Source: Halobacterium rubrum (GTDB taxonomy: Archaea; Halobacteriota; Halobacteria; Halobacteriales; Halobacteriaceae). Taken from it: 64,000 bases of DNA. Location of the stretch: contig NZ_JAJQQZ010000002.1 of the NCBI RefSeq assembly GCF_021729015.1, positions 678,483-742,482 of the forward strand. The letters run 5' to 3'. The notes under the pieces are model-generated. The model worked only from the letters and a program-made list of their open reading frames with translations. It did no database searches and was not told the origin of the DNA. Positions 7,395-15,827 of the stretch are shown in pieces. Every line of letters starts with the position of its first letter. Position 1 is the stretch's first letter. The position numbers were made by a program, and so were the translations under genes.

Positions 7395-8855
7395 TCAGGT
7401 CGGCTCGGGCTGGTCGTCCTCGTCCGGTGTGGCGCCGGTGTCGTCTTCCGCGTCGTCGGCGTCGACGATGGTCTCCTTCCAGGTGCCGCGGGTGAACCAG
7501 AGCGCGGCGGCGATGGCGCCGAGGATGTTCCCGAGCGCCATGCCGACCCAGATACCGGTGGCGCCCCAGCCGAGCGTGAACGCGAACAGGTAGACGGTGG
7601 GGACGCGGCCGATCCAGAGCGCGACCATCGACATCACCATCGCGGTCTTGGTGTTGCCGGCGCCGCGGAACGCACCGAGCATCACCTGGAGGATGCCGAC
7701 GAAGATGAACTCGACGGAGCGGATACGGAGGTACGTCGTGCCGAAGTCGACGATTTCGGCGGCGTTCTCGCTGCCGGGTGCGAGGAACACCGAGACGATG
7801 GGCGCGGGGAAGACGGCGGCGACGACGGCGACGCCAAAGAGGACGGCGGCGGCGAACTTCGCGGCGAGCCAGACGGCGCGTTCGGCGCGGTCCTCGTTGG
7901 CGGCGCCGAGGTTCTGCCCGACCATCGTGTTCGTCGCGCGGCCGAGTCCCATCGCGGGCAGGAAGACCAGCGAGATGAGGCGGTTCCCGAGCCCGAACGC
8001 GCCGACGACGGCGGGCGGGAAGCTCGCGACCATCGCCGTGAGCGTGATCATCGCGAGCGCGGTGGTGGACTGTTCGGCGGCGCTCGGCGTGCCGACGCGG
8101 ACGATACGGGAGACCATCGAGAGGTCGGGGTAGAACTGCGAGAGCTCGATGTCGGGGCCGGCGTTCGTGAAGAACAGCACGTAGACGCCGACGACGGCGG
8201 CGACGGCGCGCGCGAAGATGGTGGCGACGGCGGCGCCGGCGATGCCCATCTCGGGGAACAACCACCAGCCGAAGATGAGGAGGGGGTCGAGGACGACGTT
8301 GATGGCGACGCTGACGAACATCACGATCATCGGCGCGCGCGTGTTGCCGTAGCCCCGCATCAGCGAGGAGAAGACGAAGAACCCGAAGAGCGCGGGCATC
8401 CCGAGGAAGAAGACCTCCATGTACTCGGCGGCCATCGGCACGACGACCGCGGCCGTCTCGGCGTCGGCGGGGAGGAGCGCGAGCATGTCGCCGGTGACGA
8501 AGTGGCCGACGACACCCAGCACCGTCGAGAGGCTGACCACGAAGCCGAGCGTCTGGGCGGCGACTTTCCCCGCCGACCCCTCGCTGTCGGCGCCCGTGAA
8601 CTGTGCGACGAGGATGGAGCCGGCGGTCGTGAAGCCGCCGCCGACGGAGATGAGGAAGAACACGAGCGGGAACGCCAGCGAGATGGCGGCGACGGCGTTC
8701 CCGGACAGCTGGCCGAGCCAGAAGGTGTCGGCGAGGTTGTACGCGACCTGCAGGAGCTGGATGACCACGATGGGCCAGGCCAGCTCGACCATCGGGCCGA
8801 GCAGGTCACCCTCGGTGATGGAGGACGGAGAGGAGGAAGCGGAGGACTCGGTCAC
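7395..8855 (-). CDS. MATE family multidrug/cation exporter
   Basis: A 486-residue polytopic membrane protein with about 12 transmembrane helices in two similar halves, as in the MATE (NorM/DinF) family. Recognisable parts are GPMVELAWPIVVIQLLQVAYNLADTFWLG near the N-terminus and the second-half motif GLGNRLISLVFLPAMGLGRATNTMVGQNLGA. It likely exports organic cations or drugs in exchange for sodium or protons. The hydrophilic tail (DADDAEDDTGATPDEDD) is typical haloarchaeal. Single gene, flanked by tRNA-Arg and the ferredoxin gene. Confidence 0.93.
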   Translation of the reverse strand: MTESSASSSPSSITEGDLLGPMVELAWPIVVIQLLQVAYNLADTFWLGQLSGNAVAAISLAFPLVFFLISVGGGFTTAGSILVAQFTGADSEGSAGKVAAQTLGFVVSLSTVLGVVGHFVTGDMLALLPADAETAAVVVPMAAEYMEVFFLGMPALFGFFVFSSLMRGYGNTRAPMIVMFVSVAINVVLDPLLIFGWWLFPEMGIAGAAVATIFARAVAAVVGVYVLFFTNAGPDIELSQFYPDLSMVSRIVRVGTPSAAEQSTTALAMITLTAMVASFPPAVVGAFGLGNRLISLVFLPAMGLGRATNTMVGQNLGAANEDRAERAVWLAAKFAAAVLFGVAVVAAVFPAPIVSVFLAPGSENAAEIVDFGTTYLRIRSVEFIFVGILQVMLGAFRGAGNTKTAMVMSMVALWIGRVPTVYLFAFTLGWGATGIWVGMALGNILGAIAAALWFTRGTWKETIVDADDAEDDTGATPDEDDQPEPT

Positions 8856-8984
8856 TACAAACAGCCAGTACGCGGGGGTAGTTCAAAACTCCGGAACGGA
8901 GAAAACCGGCAATCCAAGCGCCCTACCGGGTCGCCACGGGCGTGCGTTCGGTCGACGCAGGCGGAGCGGCGGCGGCGTCGGCAA

Positions 8985-9566
8985 TCAGGGCGTCTCGTTG
9001 GTCTCGAGGGAGAACGACGCCGTCGGGTGGGCCGTACACGTCAGCATGTAGCCCTCCTCGATTTCGGACTCGCCGAGCGATTCGTTGGCCGAGTGCCGGA
9101 TGTACTCGGAGGCGTCCTCGCCGTCGGCGACGCGGCCGCCACAGGACACGCACTGGCCCTGCCGGCACGCGTAGGGAAGGTCCCAGCCCTCGTCCTCGCC
9201 GGCGTCCAGCAGCGTCTCGTTGTTCGCGACCTCGATGGTCTCGCCCTCGTTGACGAACTCGATCTCGTAGTACTCGACCTCGTCGTCGGCGATCGCGTCG
9301 GGGTCGAATCCCTCGTCTTCCTCCTCGGAGTCCTCGAGTTCGCCCTCCGCGCCGCCGGCCGCGACGGCGCCCGCGCCGCCACCGCCGCCGATGGAGCGGT
9401 TGTACGGCTCGGGGAAGTCGGTCTCCGGCACCGTGGAGGCGCGCTGCTCGAGGACGTCCTGCGCGATGTCCTCCGGCGTGGGCTTGGACGCGCCCTTCAC
9501 GAAGTTGAGGACGACGAACGTCAGCGCCGCCCCCAGGCCGAGCGCGACACCCAGTGTGGTCACCAT
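8985..9566 (-). CDS. Membrane-anchored 2Fe-2S plant-type ferredoxin
   Basis: A 193-residue protein. Residues 1-25 form one hydrophobic anchor (TTLGVALGLGAALTFVVLNFV), then an acidic and Gly-rich linker. The C-terminal domain is a plant-type ferredoxin with cluster ligands Cys134, Cys139, Cys142 and Cys176 (motif YACRQGQCVSC, then LTC). The start at 9566 (MVTTLG) is preferred to 9638, because the longer form adds an Arg-rich segment inside a promoter-like AT stretch. Haloarchaeal soluble ferredoxins are about 128 residues, so the anchor and linker are extra. Its redox partner is not visible nearby. Confidence 0.88.
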   Translation of the reverse strand: MVTTLGVALGLGAALTFVVLNFVKGASKPTPEDIAQDVLEQRASTVPETDFPEPYNRSIGGGGGAGAVAAGGAEGELEDSEEEDEGFDPDAIADDEVEYYEIEFVNEGETIEVANNETLLDAGEDEGWDLPYACRQGQCVSCGGRVADGEDASEYIRHSANESLGESEIEEGYMLTCTAHPTASFSLETNETP

Positions 9567-9659
9567 GCGAGCCGGTTCGGACGCGGCGTTTAACAGTATT
9601 GTGATTGCGCGACGGCGCCGCTCCGGGCGAATTTTCACGGTGCAGACCGAGGGTGAGGT

Positions 9660-10247
9660 ATGGACGTCGCTGTGCTACTGTTCGAGGGGTTCGACGAACT
9701 GGACGCCGTCGCGCCCTACGAGGTGTTCCAGACGGCCGCGAGCATGGGCGGCGACCTCGACGTGTCGATGCGCACGCTCGTGCCGGACGAGGGCGTGACC
9801 GCCCGCCACGGCCTGACGGTCGAGCCCGACGACGTGCTGTTCGGCGTGCCCGACCTCGTCGTGGTGCCGGGCGGCGGCTGGAACGACCGCGAGTCCCCCG
9901 GCGTCTGGTCGGAGCTCGACGGCGGCACGCTCCCCGAGCGCCTCGCCACGCTCCACGACGGCGGCGCGACCGTCGCCTCGGTCTGCACGGGCGCGATGCT
10001 GCTGGCGGAAGCCGGACTCCTCGACGGCCGCCCCGCGACCACACACGAGTCCGCCAAGAGCGACCTCCGCGAGGACTACCCGGACATCGACGTCCGCGAC
10101 GACCGCTACGTCGACGACGGCACCGTCCTCACGGCGGGCGGCGTCACGGCCGGCATCGACCTCGCGCTGCACGTCGTCGAACGCGAGTGCTCGCCCGGCC
10201 TCGCCGAACAGGTCGCCGACGAAATCGAGTACGACGCCCAGTACTGA
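9660..10247 (+). CDS. DJ-1/PfpI superfamily protein
   Basis: A 195-residue cytoplasmic protein of the class I glutamine amidotransferase-like fold. It opens with DVAVLLFEGFDELDAVAPYEVF, has PDLVVVPGGG at residues 64-73, and places the nucleophile Cys109 in the nucleophile elbow ASVCTGAMLLAEAG. The ending GGVTAGIDLALHVVER is typical of the ThiJ/AraC-N type. Members act as chaperones, glyoxalases, isonitrile hydratases or deglycases; which applies here cannot be told. Divergent from the ferredoxin gene. Confidence 0.9.
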   Translation: MDVAVLLFEGFDELDAVAPYEVFQTAASMGGDLDVSMRTLVPDEGVTARHGLTVEPDDVLFGVPDLVVVPGGGWNDRESPGVWSELDGGTLPERLATLHDGGATVASVCTGAMLLAEAGLLDGRPATTHESAKSDLREDYPDIDVRDDRYVDDGTVLTAGGVTAGIDLALHVVERECSPGLAEQVADEIEYDAQY

Positions 10248-10615
10248 GCGCGACACGTCTGGTCGGCGCCAGTTCTCGCGTCTTCGTCGCTCTCAGTCGT
10301 TCGCTTCGCGCTACTCACGGGTCGCATCGCTCCCCGTTTGCCCGTTCCGCGGTTCTCAGTCGCTCGCTTCGCTCGCTCCCTCCGAACCGCGCTGCTCCCT
10401 CCGAACCGCGCTACTCCTTCCGAGCGACCTCTCCTCGCGGCTCACTCCGTTCCGCGGTTCGCGGTGCTCACCGCTCCACCTCGTGCTCGCCCGCTGGGCG
10501 AGCACGCATTCACCGCTCGCGTCTTCGTCGCTCTCAGTCGTTCGCTCCGCTCACTCCTTCCGAGCGACCGTTGCTCGCGGGTCGCTGCGCTCCCCGCTCG
10601 CAGGTTCCGTGGCTC
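10248..10615. repeat. Repeat-filled 368-bp spacer
   Basis: No gene is supported. The spacer is built from many short variants of TCGTTCGCTTCGCTC and CCGTTCCGCGGTTC. A perfect 31-bp direct repeat is present at 10275-10305 and 10516-10546. A perfect 11-bp inverted repeat with a 3-nt loop (CGTGCTCGCCC / GGGCGAGCACG) is at 10482-10506. Related GAGCGAACGAAGTGAGC-type sequence is found at 21155-21318 and 41409-41681. Such GC-skewed mosaics are common between haloarchaeal genes; their function is not known. Confidence 0.75.
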
Positions 10616-11533
10616 TCACTCGCTCCGCTCGTTCCGAGCCACCTCGTGTCGCCCGAACCCGTACCGCAGCCGGTTCGCCAGCCGCCGCGAGAACCGCCCC
10701 TCGCCGTCGCCCGACGCGCGGGAGCCGAACCGTTCCGAGAGCGCCTGATAGATGAGCGGCAGCGGGACCTCCTGTTCGAGGCTCTCCTGGACGGTCCAGG
10801 TGCCCGTGGAGCCGCCGGCGACGTGGTCGGCGACGTCGCCGAGGTCGCTGCCCTCCTCGCGGAACGCCTCCTCGCAGAGCTCCAGCAGCCACGACCGGAT
10901 GACGGCGCCGTTGTTCCACGTGCGGGCGACGGCCTCCAGGTCGAGGTCGTAGCGCCCCTCGTGGAGGAGTTCGAAGCCCTCGCCGTACGCCTGCATGAGC
11001 GCGTACTCCACGCCGTTGTGCACCATCTTCACGTAGTGCCCGGAGCCGGCCGGCCCCATGCGGTCGTGACCGTCGGGTCCCGTCGCGACGGCGTCGAAGA
11101 CGGGGGTCAGTTCCTCGTACGCCCACTCGGGGCCGCCAATCATGAGCGAGAAGCCGAGTTCGGCGCCGGCGGGGCCGCCCGAGGTGCCGCAGTCCAGGTA
11201 GGCGACGTCGTACTCGTCGGCGCGCCGGGTCGACGCCTCGAAGTGGCTGTTCCCGCCGTCCACGACGACCGCGTCGTCGTCGAGATGTGGATCGAGCTCG
11301 TCGAGCGCGGCGTCGACGGGGTCGCCGGCGGGCACCATCAGCCAGATTCTGGGAGCGTCGCCGAGTTCGGCGGCGAGGCCGGGCAGCGAGTCGGCGGCGG
11401 TCGCGCCGGCGTCGGTCGCGTCCGAGCGGGCGTCCGCGTCGATGTCGAACGCCACGACGTCGTGCCCGGCGTCCAGACACCGGTCGACGACGATGCGCCC
11501 CATGCGGCCGAGGCCGACAACTCCGAGTTCCAT
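10616..11533 (-). CDS. gnd: 6-phosphogluconate dehydrogenase, decarboxylating (short form)
   Basis: Oxidises and decarboxylates 6-phosphogluconate to ribulose 5-phosphate, giving the oxidative route to pentoses. The 305-residue length matches the short NAD-preferring GndA type rather than the 470-residue form. The N-terminal Rossmann loop GLGRMG is at residues 8-13, followed by VVAFDID; the acidic residue after the second strand suggests NAD over NADP. The substrate/catalytic segment DCGTSGGPAGAELG and the lysine motif GHYVKMVHNGVEYALMQAYGEG are present. C-terminal helical domain intact. Confidence 0.95.
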   Translation of the reverse strand: MELGVVGLGRMGRIVVDRCLDAGHDVVAFDIDADARSDATDAGATAADSLPGLAAELGDAPRIWLMVPAGDPVDAALDELDPHLDDDAVVVDGGNSHFEASTRRADEYDVAYLDCGTSGGPAGAELGFSLMIGGPEWAYEELTPVFDAVATGPDGHDRMGPAGSGHYVKMVHNGVEYALMQAYGEGFELLHEGRYDLDLEAVARTWNNGAVIRSWLLELCEEAFREEGSDLGDVADHVAGGSTGTWTVQESLEQEVPLPLIYQALSERFGSRASGDGEGRFSRRLANRLRYGFGRHEVARNERSE

Positions 11534-11578
11534 ACCGGAGTCTTCCCGCGACGGAAGGTAGTAATTGCGATGCGGGCG

Positions 11579-13489
11579 CTACCCGTCCAGCGTCGAGGTC
11601 TGGACGCTCCAGAGGTCGGCGTACCGGCCCTCGCGCGCCAGCAGGGCGTCGTGGGTGCCGCGTTCGACGATGCGGCCGTCCTCGACGACGAGAATCTGGT
11701 CGGCGGTCCGGACCGTCGACAGCCGGTGGGCGATGACGACGGCGGTGCGGTCGTCGGCGAGGTCGTCGAGGCTCTCCTGGATGCGGCGCTCGGTCTCGGT
11801 GTCGACGTCGCTGGTCGCCTCGTCGAAGACCAGAATCTCGGGGTCGGCGAGGATGGCTCGCGCGATGGCGATGCGCTGGCGCTGGCCGCCCGAGAGTTTG
11901 ACGCCGCGCTCGCCGACCTCGGTGTCGTAGCCGTCGGGGAGGGCGGCGACGAACTCGTGGGCGTCGGCGGCCTTCGCGGCCTCGATTACCGCCTCGCGGG
12001 TGGCGTCGAACTCCCCGTAGGCGACGTTCTCGGCGATGGTGCCGTCGAAGAGGTAGGTGTCCTGGCTGACGTAGCCGACGTGCTCGCGGAGGCTGTCCAG
12101 CGTGACGTCCCGGACGTCGTGGCCGTCGACGCGCACGGCGCCGTCGTTCACGTCGTCAGACTCCGTCTGACGGGCTGACGGGTGTGACCCGTCAACGTCG
12201 TAGAGACGGAGCAGGAGCTTGCAGAGCGTGGACTTCCCGGCGCCGGTGGGGCCGACGAGCGCGACGGTGTCGCCGGGGTTGGCCTCGAACGAGACGCCGT
12301 CGATGACCGTCTCCTCGTCGTCGTAGCTGAACGTGACGTCGTCGTACTCGACGCGCCCATCGACGCCGGTGAGTTCGGTGGCGCCGTCGGCGTCCTCGAC
12401 ACCGGCGGGGATGTCCATCAGGCCGAACACGCGGGCGGAAGAGGCCTTCGCGTTCTCGTACTGGTCGACGATGTTCGACACCTCCGCCAGCGGCGTGACG
12501 AAGCGCTGCGTGAGGAAGATGAACGTCACGAACGCACCCGGGGAGAGCGTCCCCGTGAGGAACAGCGGCGCGCCGTACAGCAGCCAGTAGCCGCCGACGG
12601 CGAACGTCACGGCAAAGGAGAGCCCGGCGAGCAGCTCCATCCCCGGCCGGTAGACGTAGCTCAGGCGGAGCACGTCCATCGTGTCCTGGAAGAAGCGGTA
12701 GGAAGCGTCCGTGACGCGACCCGTCTCGTGGTCCTCGGCGGCGCTGGACTTGACGAGCTCGACGCCCGCGAGGCTGTTCTCCAGGCGCGTGTTGAGGTTG
12801 CCGACGGCGGCGCGCTGGCGCTCGTAGCGGGGCGCTGCGCGCACCATGAACCACCGCGTGAGCAGGAACATCAGCGGAATTGCCGACAGCGTGACGACCG
12901 CGAGCTGCCAGTTCTCGGAGACCAGCACGACCGTGATGCCGGCGACCATCACGACCAGCCGGGCGGAGTTCTGGAGCGCGTCGTCGAGGAACACCTCCAG
13001 ATTGGAGGCGTCGTTGTTCAGCACGGACATCACCTCGCCGGTCTGCTTGTCGTCGAAGAAGGACATGTCCAGTCCCTGCATCTTCGCGAAGGAGTCCGTG
13101 CGCACGTCGTGCATCACGCGGTGCGCGAAGAGGTTCGCGGCGACCCCGTAGAGGTACGTGAAGACGGCGGTGACGACGAACGACCCGGCGATGAGCGCGA
13201 CGGAGAGTTCGAACTGCGCGACCTCGGTGTTCGGGAACAGCGACGCCGGCAGCAGCGGGAGGTCGAAGGGCGCGTCCCCGGTGAACACGCTGTCGATGGC
13301 GGCCCCCAGGACGACCGGCGGCAGCAGGCTGGCGACCCGGGCGACGACGTTCGCCACCATGCCGGCCGCGAAGTACGGCCACTCGGGGACGCCGTACACG
13401 CGGAACAGCCGCCGGATGGGGCGGTCGACCCGGTCGCGGTACCGGTCGAAGACGCTTTCCTCGGGCTCGGCCATTGCGAATCGAAACAC
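11579..13489 (-). CDS. ABC exporter half-transporter (fused membrane and ATPase domains)
   Basis: A 636-residue type IV ABC exporter. The six-helix membrane domain covers about residues 40-360 and the nucleotide-binding domain residues 385-636. Walker A is GPTGAGKST, the signature is KLSGGQRQR, Walker B is ILVFDEATSDVDTE, and the H-loop is VIAHRLSTV. The coupling segment MQGLDMSFFDDKQTGEVMS is typical of MsbA/LmrA. It probably works as a homodimer exporting a lipid or drug. Oddity: a 16-codon palindromic cassette (12149-12196) interrupts the link LLLRLYDVD...GAVRVDGHDV between the Walker A helix and the Q-loop. Confidence 0.94.
   Translation of the reverse strand: MFRFAMAEPEESVFDRYRDRVDRPIRRLFRVYGVPEWPYFAAGMVANVVARVASLLPPVVLGAAIDSVFTGDAPFDLPLLPASLFPNTEVAQFELSVALIAGSFVVTAVFTYLYGVAANLFAHRVMHDVRTDSFAKMQGLDMSFFDDKQTGEVMSVLNNDASNLEVFLDDALQNSARLVVMVAGITVVLVSENWQLAVVTLSAIPLMFLLTRWFMVRAAPRYERQRAAVGNLNTRLENSLAGVELVKSSAAEDHETGRVTDASYRFFQDTMDVLRLSYVYRPGMELLAGLSFAVTFAVGGYWLLYGAPLFLTGTLSPGAFVTFIFLTQRFVTPLAEVSNIVDQYENAKASSARVFGLMDIPAGVEDADGATELTGVDGRVEYDDVTFSYDDEETVIDGVSFEANPGDTVALVGPTGAGKSTLCKLLLRLYDVDGSHPSARQTESDDVNDGAVRVDGHDVRDVTLDSLREHVGYVSQDTYLFDGTIAENVAYGEFDATREAVIEAAKAADAHEFVAALPDGYDTEVGERGVKLSGGQRQRIAIARAILADPEILVFDEATSDVDTETERRIQESLDDLADDRTAVVIAHRLSTVRTADQILVVEDGRIVERGTHDALLAREGRYADLWSVQTSTLDG
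12149..12196 (-). repeat. In-frame palindromic cassette inside the ABC exporter
   Basis: 48 nt read in frame as VDGSHPSARQTESDDV, a piece not expected in this ATPase position. It contains two hairpins with 3-nt loops: CGTCAGAC-TCC-GTCTGACG at 12154-12172 and TGACGGGT-GTG-ACCCGTCA at 12176-12194 (plus-strand readings). It matches 17865-17912 in valS at 38 of 48 positions, with the same reading phase. Confidence 0.7.
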
Positions 13490-13576
13490 CGGGCGGGCCG
13501 AAGTGGATTACGGTAGCGGTGAGTCCAGCGAGCGGGAACCAGAACACTTCAGACGCCTCGCGCGGAGCCATCGACC

Positions 13577-13825
13577 ATGCGAACCCTCCCGACGGTCCTC
13601 GCCGTGGTACTGTTGAACGACGCCGCCCTCCTCGTGTTGCTGGACGCCACGCCGCCCGGGATGACGGTCGTCCTCGGTGGAACGCTCGTGTCGACGGCGG
13701 CGGTGGTCGCCGCCGTGTCGGTGACCGGCGACAGCGAAACGTCGCCGCCGTCGCGGCGGGAACTACAGGAGGACGTCGAGGCGCTGCGCGAGCGCGTCGA
13801 CCGGCTGGAGGGCGAGGACGCCTAA
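13577..13825 (+). CDS. Small membrane protein with C-terminal coiled coil
   Basis: An 82-residue protein with two hydrophobic segments (LPTVLAVVLLNDAALLVLLD and GMTVVLGGTLVSTAAVVAAVSV), then a charged helix with heptad spacing (LQEDVEALRERVDRLEGEDA), likely a coiled coil. No known function. It overlaps convergently by 4 bp with the importer ATPase gene on the other strand. Confidence 0.7.
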   Translation: MRTLPTVLAVVLLNDAALLVLLDATPPGMTVVLGGTLVSTAAVVAAVSVTGDSETSPPSRRELQEDVEALRERVDRLEGEDA

Positions 13826-14694
13826 TCTAGCGGGCGCCGGGGAACGATTCGGGGCTCGTCGTCGTAGGTAACGGCGGCATCGACACCGAACACGTCAGCG
13901 AGCAGCGACTCGGTGACGACGTCCTCCGGTGGCCCCCAGTCGTAGACCTCGCCGTCGTCGAGCGCGACGAGGTAGTCGGCGAACCGGGCGGCCTGCTGGA
14001 GGTCGTGGAGGACCACACAGACGGTGACGTCGCGGTCCTCGTTGAGCGTGCGGACGACCTCCATCACGCGCAACTGGTGGTGGAGATCGAGGTACGTCGT
14101 CGGTTCGTCCAGCAGGAGGACGTCGGTGTCCTGGGCGAGCGCCATCGCGACGAACGCGAGTTGCTTCTGGCCGCCGGACAGCTCGGAGACGGGCGTGTCC
14201 CGGAGGTGGTCGACGCCCGCGAGGTCGATGGCGCGGTCGATGGCGGCGTGGTCCTCGGAACCCATCGGGTCGAGGAACCCCCGGTGGGGGTAGCGGCCGT
14301 GCGCGACGAGGTCGCCGACGGTGAGACCGCCGGGGGCGTCGTTCTCCTGGGCGAGCAGGCCGAGTTCGCGGGCGAGCTGTTTCGGCGCGCGGTCGTGGAC
14401 CGCGCTGCCGTCGAGCAGGACGGTGCCGGCGTCCGGCTCCAGCTCCGCCGAGAACCCCTTGAGGAGCGTAGACTTCCCGGAACCGTTCGGGCCGACGAGC
14501 GCCGTCACCTCGCCCTCGGGGACGACGATGTCCTCGCAGTCGACGACGGTGGTGTCGCCGTAGCCGAGTTCGAGGTCGCTGCCGAGCAGCGCCGCCGACT
14601 CCACGGGGTCCTCGTCGGTGACGGCGTCCGCGCCGGTCGCGTCGGCGGGCGTCGATTCGTCGGCGTCGGTGTCTGGGTGGTGTGTCGGTGGCAT
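13822..14694 (-). CDS. Iron/corrinoid-type ABC importer ATPase
   Basis: A 290-residue ATPase of the FecE/BtuD class. A 35-residue acidic N-terminal extension comes first. Walker A is GPNGSGKST, the signature is ELSGGQKQL, Walker B is VLLLDEPTTYLDL, and the H-loop is VVLHDLQQA. YLDLHHQLRVMEVV is characteristic of siderophore, heme and B12 importers. The start lies 2 bp after the stop of the permease gene (14697-15818), so the three genes binding protein - permease - ATPase form one operon. Confidence 0.93.
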   Translation of the reverse strand: MPPTHHPDTDADESTPADATGADAVTDEDPVESAALLGSDLELGYGDTTVVDCEDIVVPEGEVTALVGPNGSGKSTLLKGFSAELEPDAGTVLLDGSAVHDRAPKQLARELGLLAQENDAPGGLTVGDLVAHGRYPHRGFLDPMGSEDHAAIDRAIDLAGVDHLRDTPVSELSGGQKQLAFVAMALAQDTDVLLLDEPTTYLDLHHQLRVMEVVRTLNEDRDVTVCVVLHDLQQAARFADYLVALDDGEVYDWGPPEDVVTESLLADVFGVDAAVTYDDEPRIVPRRPLD

Positions 14695-14696
14695 GC

Positions 14697-15818
14697 TCAG
14701 AACTCGTTGAAGGACTCCGTGCGGCGCAGCAGGACGAGGAAGTACGGGCCGCCGACGAGGCCGGTGACGACGCCGACGGGCACCTGGACGCCGCCGAGGC
14801 CGAGCCGGGCGACGACGTCCGCGACCACCACGAGGGCGGGGCCGACGAACAGACAGCCGACGAGCAAGCGCCGGTAGTCGCTGCCGACGACGGTGCGGAC
14901 GGCGTGCGGGACGACGAGCCCGACGAACCCGACGAGGCCGGCGACGGCGACAGCGGCGGCCGTCGCGAGGATGGCCAGCGCCGACAGCCCGAACCGGAAC
15001 GTCTCGACGCGCATGCCGAGCGCGCGGGCGCGGCGTTCACCGAGCAGGAGCACGTCCAGCTGGCGGGCGGCGACGAGCGCCGCCGGCACCACGAGCAGCG
15101 TCGGGGCGACGACCAGCCGGACCTCGGTCCAGCCGACGCCGGTCAGGGAGCCGGCGAGCCACGAGATGGCGGTGCGCATCGCGCCGTTGGAGTCGATGAA
15201 GTAGAACACGCCCGTCTGGAGGCTGTTGAAGATGGTGCCGACGACGACGCCCGCGAGCACGAGTCGGACCGGCGTCGTGCCGCCGCGCCACGCGACGGCG
15301 TACACGAGCAGGAACGCGCCCGTGCCGCCGACGGCCGCCGCGAGCGGCAGGAGGTACGTGCCCAGGGAGAAGACGATGGTGAGGACGACCGCGAAGCCGG
15401 CGCCGGAGGAGACGCCGAGGACGTAGGGGCTGGCGAGTTCGTTGCGCGTGATCGCCTGGAAGATGGCGCCGGCGACGGCGAGGTTCGCGCCGACGAAGAC
15501 GCCGACGGCGACCCGGGGGAGCCGCATCGTCCACACGACCGCGCTGGCGTCCGAGAGCACCGAGAGGTCGCGGTAGACGCCCAGAAATTTCGCGTGGCCC
15601 TCGCCGAGCAGGATGGTCGCGAGCACGTCGGGGTTCGTCCAGACGGCGCGGTCGAACAGCGCCCGCCAGACCGTCTCGACGGGCATCTGGTAGGCGCCGT
15701 ACCGGATCTGGACGAGCGCGGCCAGCAGGACGGCGAGGGTGCTGGCGACGGCGATGCCGACGAGCTTCCCGTCGAGGTCGGGAACGAGGACGTCTCGTGT
15801 GCGGGACTGGCGGGACAT
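14697..15818 (-). CDS. FecCD/BtuC-type ABC importer permease
   Basis: A 373-residue membrane protein with about ten helices. Family marks are RLPRVAVGVFVGANLAVAGAIFQAITRNELASPYVLGVSSGAG, the hallmark N-terminal segment of FecCD permeases, and GLVGFVGLVVPHAVR, the coupling loop to the ATPase. It dimerises with the ATPase at 13822-14694 and takes substrate from the binding protein at 15828-17000. Substrate is likely an iron-siderophore, heme or cobalamin; the DtxR/Idr-like boxes upstream of the operon favour iron. Confidence 0.93.
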   Translation of the reverse strand: MSRQSRTRDVLVPDLDGKLVGIAVASTLAVLLAALVQIRYGAYQMPVETVWRALFDRAVWTNPDVLATILLGEGHAKFLGVYRDLSVLSDASAVVWTMRLPRVAVGVFVGANLAVAGAIFQAITRNELASPYVLGVSSGAGFAVVLTIVFSLGTYLLPLAAAVGGTGAFLLVYAVAWRGGTTPVRLVLAGVVVGTIFNSLQTGVFYFIDSNGAMRTAISWLAGSLTGVGWTEVRLVVAPTLLVVPAALVAARQLDVLLLGERRARALGMRVETFRFGLSALAILATAAAVAVAGLVGFVGLVVPHAVRTVVGSDYRRLLVGCLFVGPALVVVADVVARLGLGGVQVPVGVVTGLVGGPYFLVLLRRTESFNEF

Positions 15819-15827
15819 GGTTGGGGG

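Noticed and set aside
10248..10615. CRISPR array
   Set aside because: Repeats are of uneven length and spacing, imperfect and without unique spacers; no cas gene is near.
9605..12178. An 857-codon open frame on the plus strand across the DJ-1 gene, the repeat spacer, gnd and the exporter end
   Set aside because: It is antisense to well-recognised genes and rich in Arg/Ala/Val runs, the usual by-product of GC-rich third positions.
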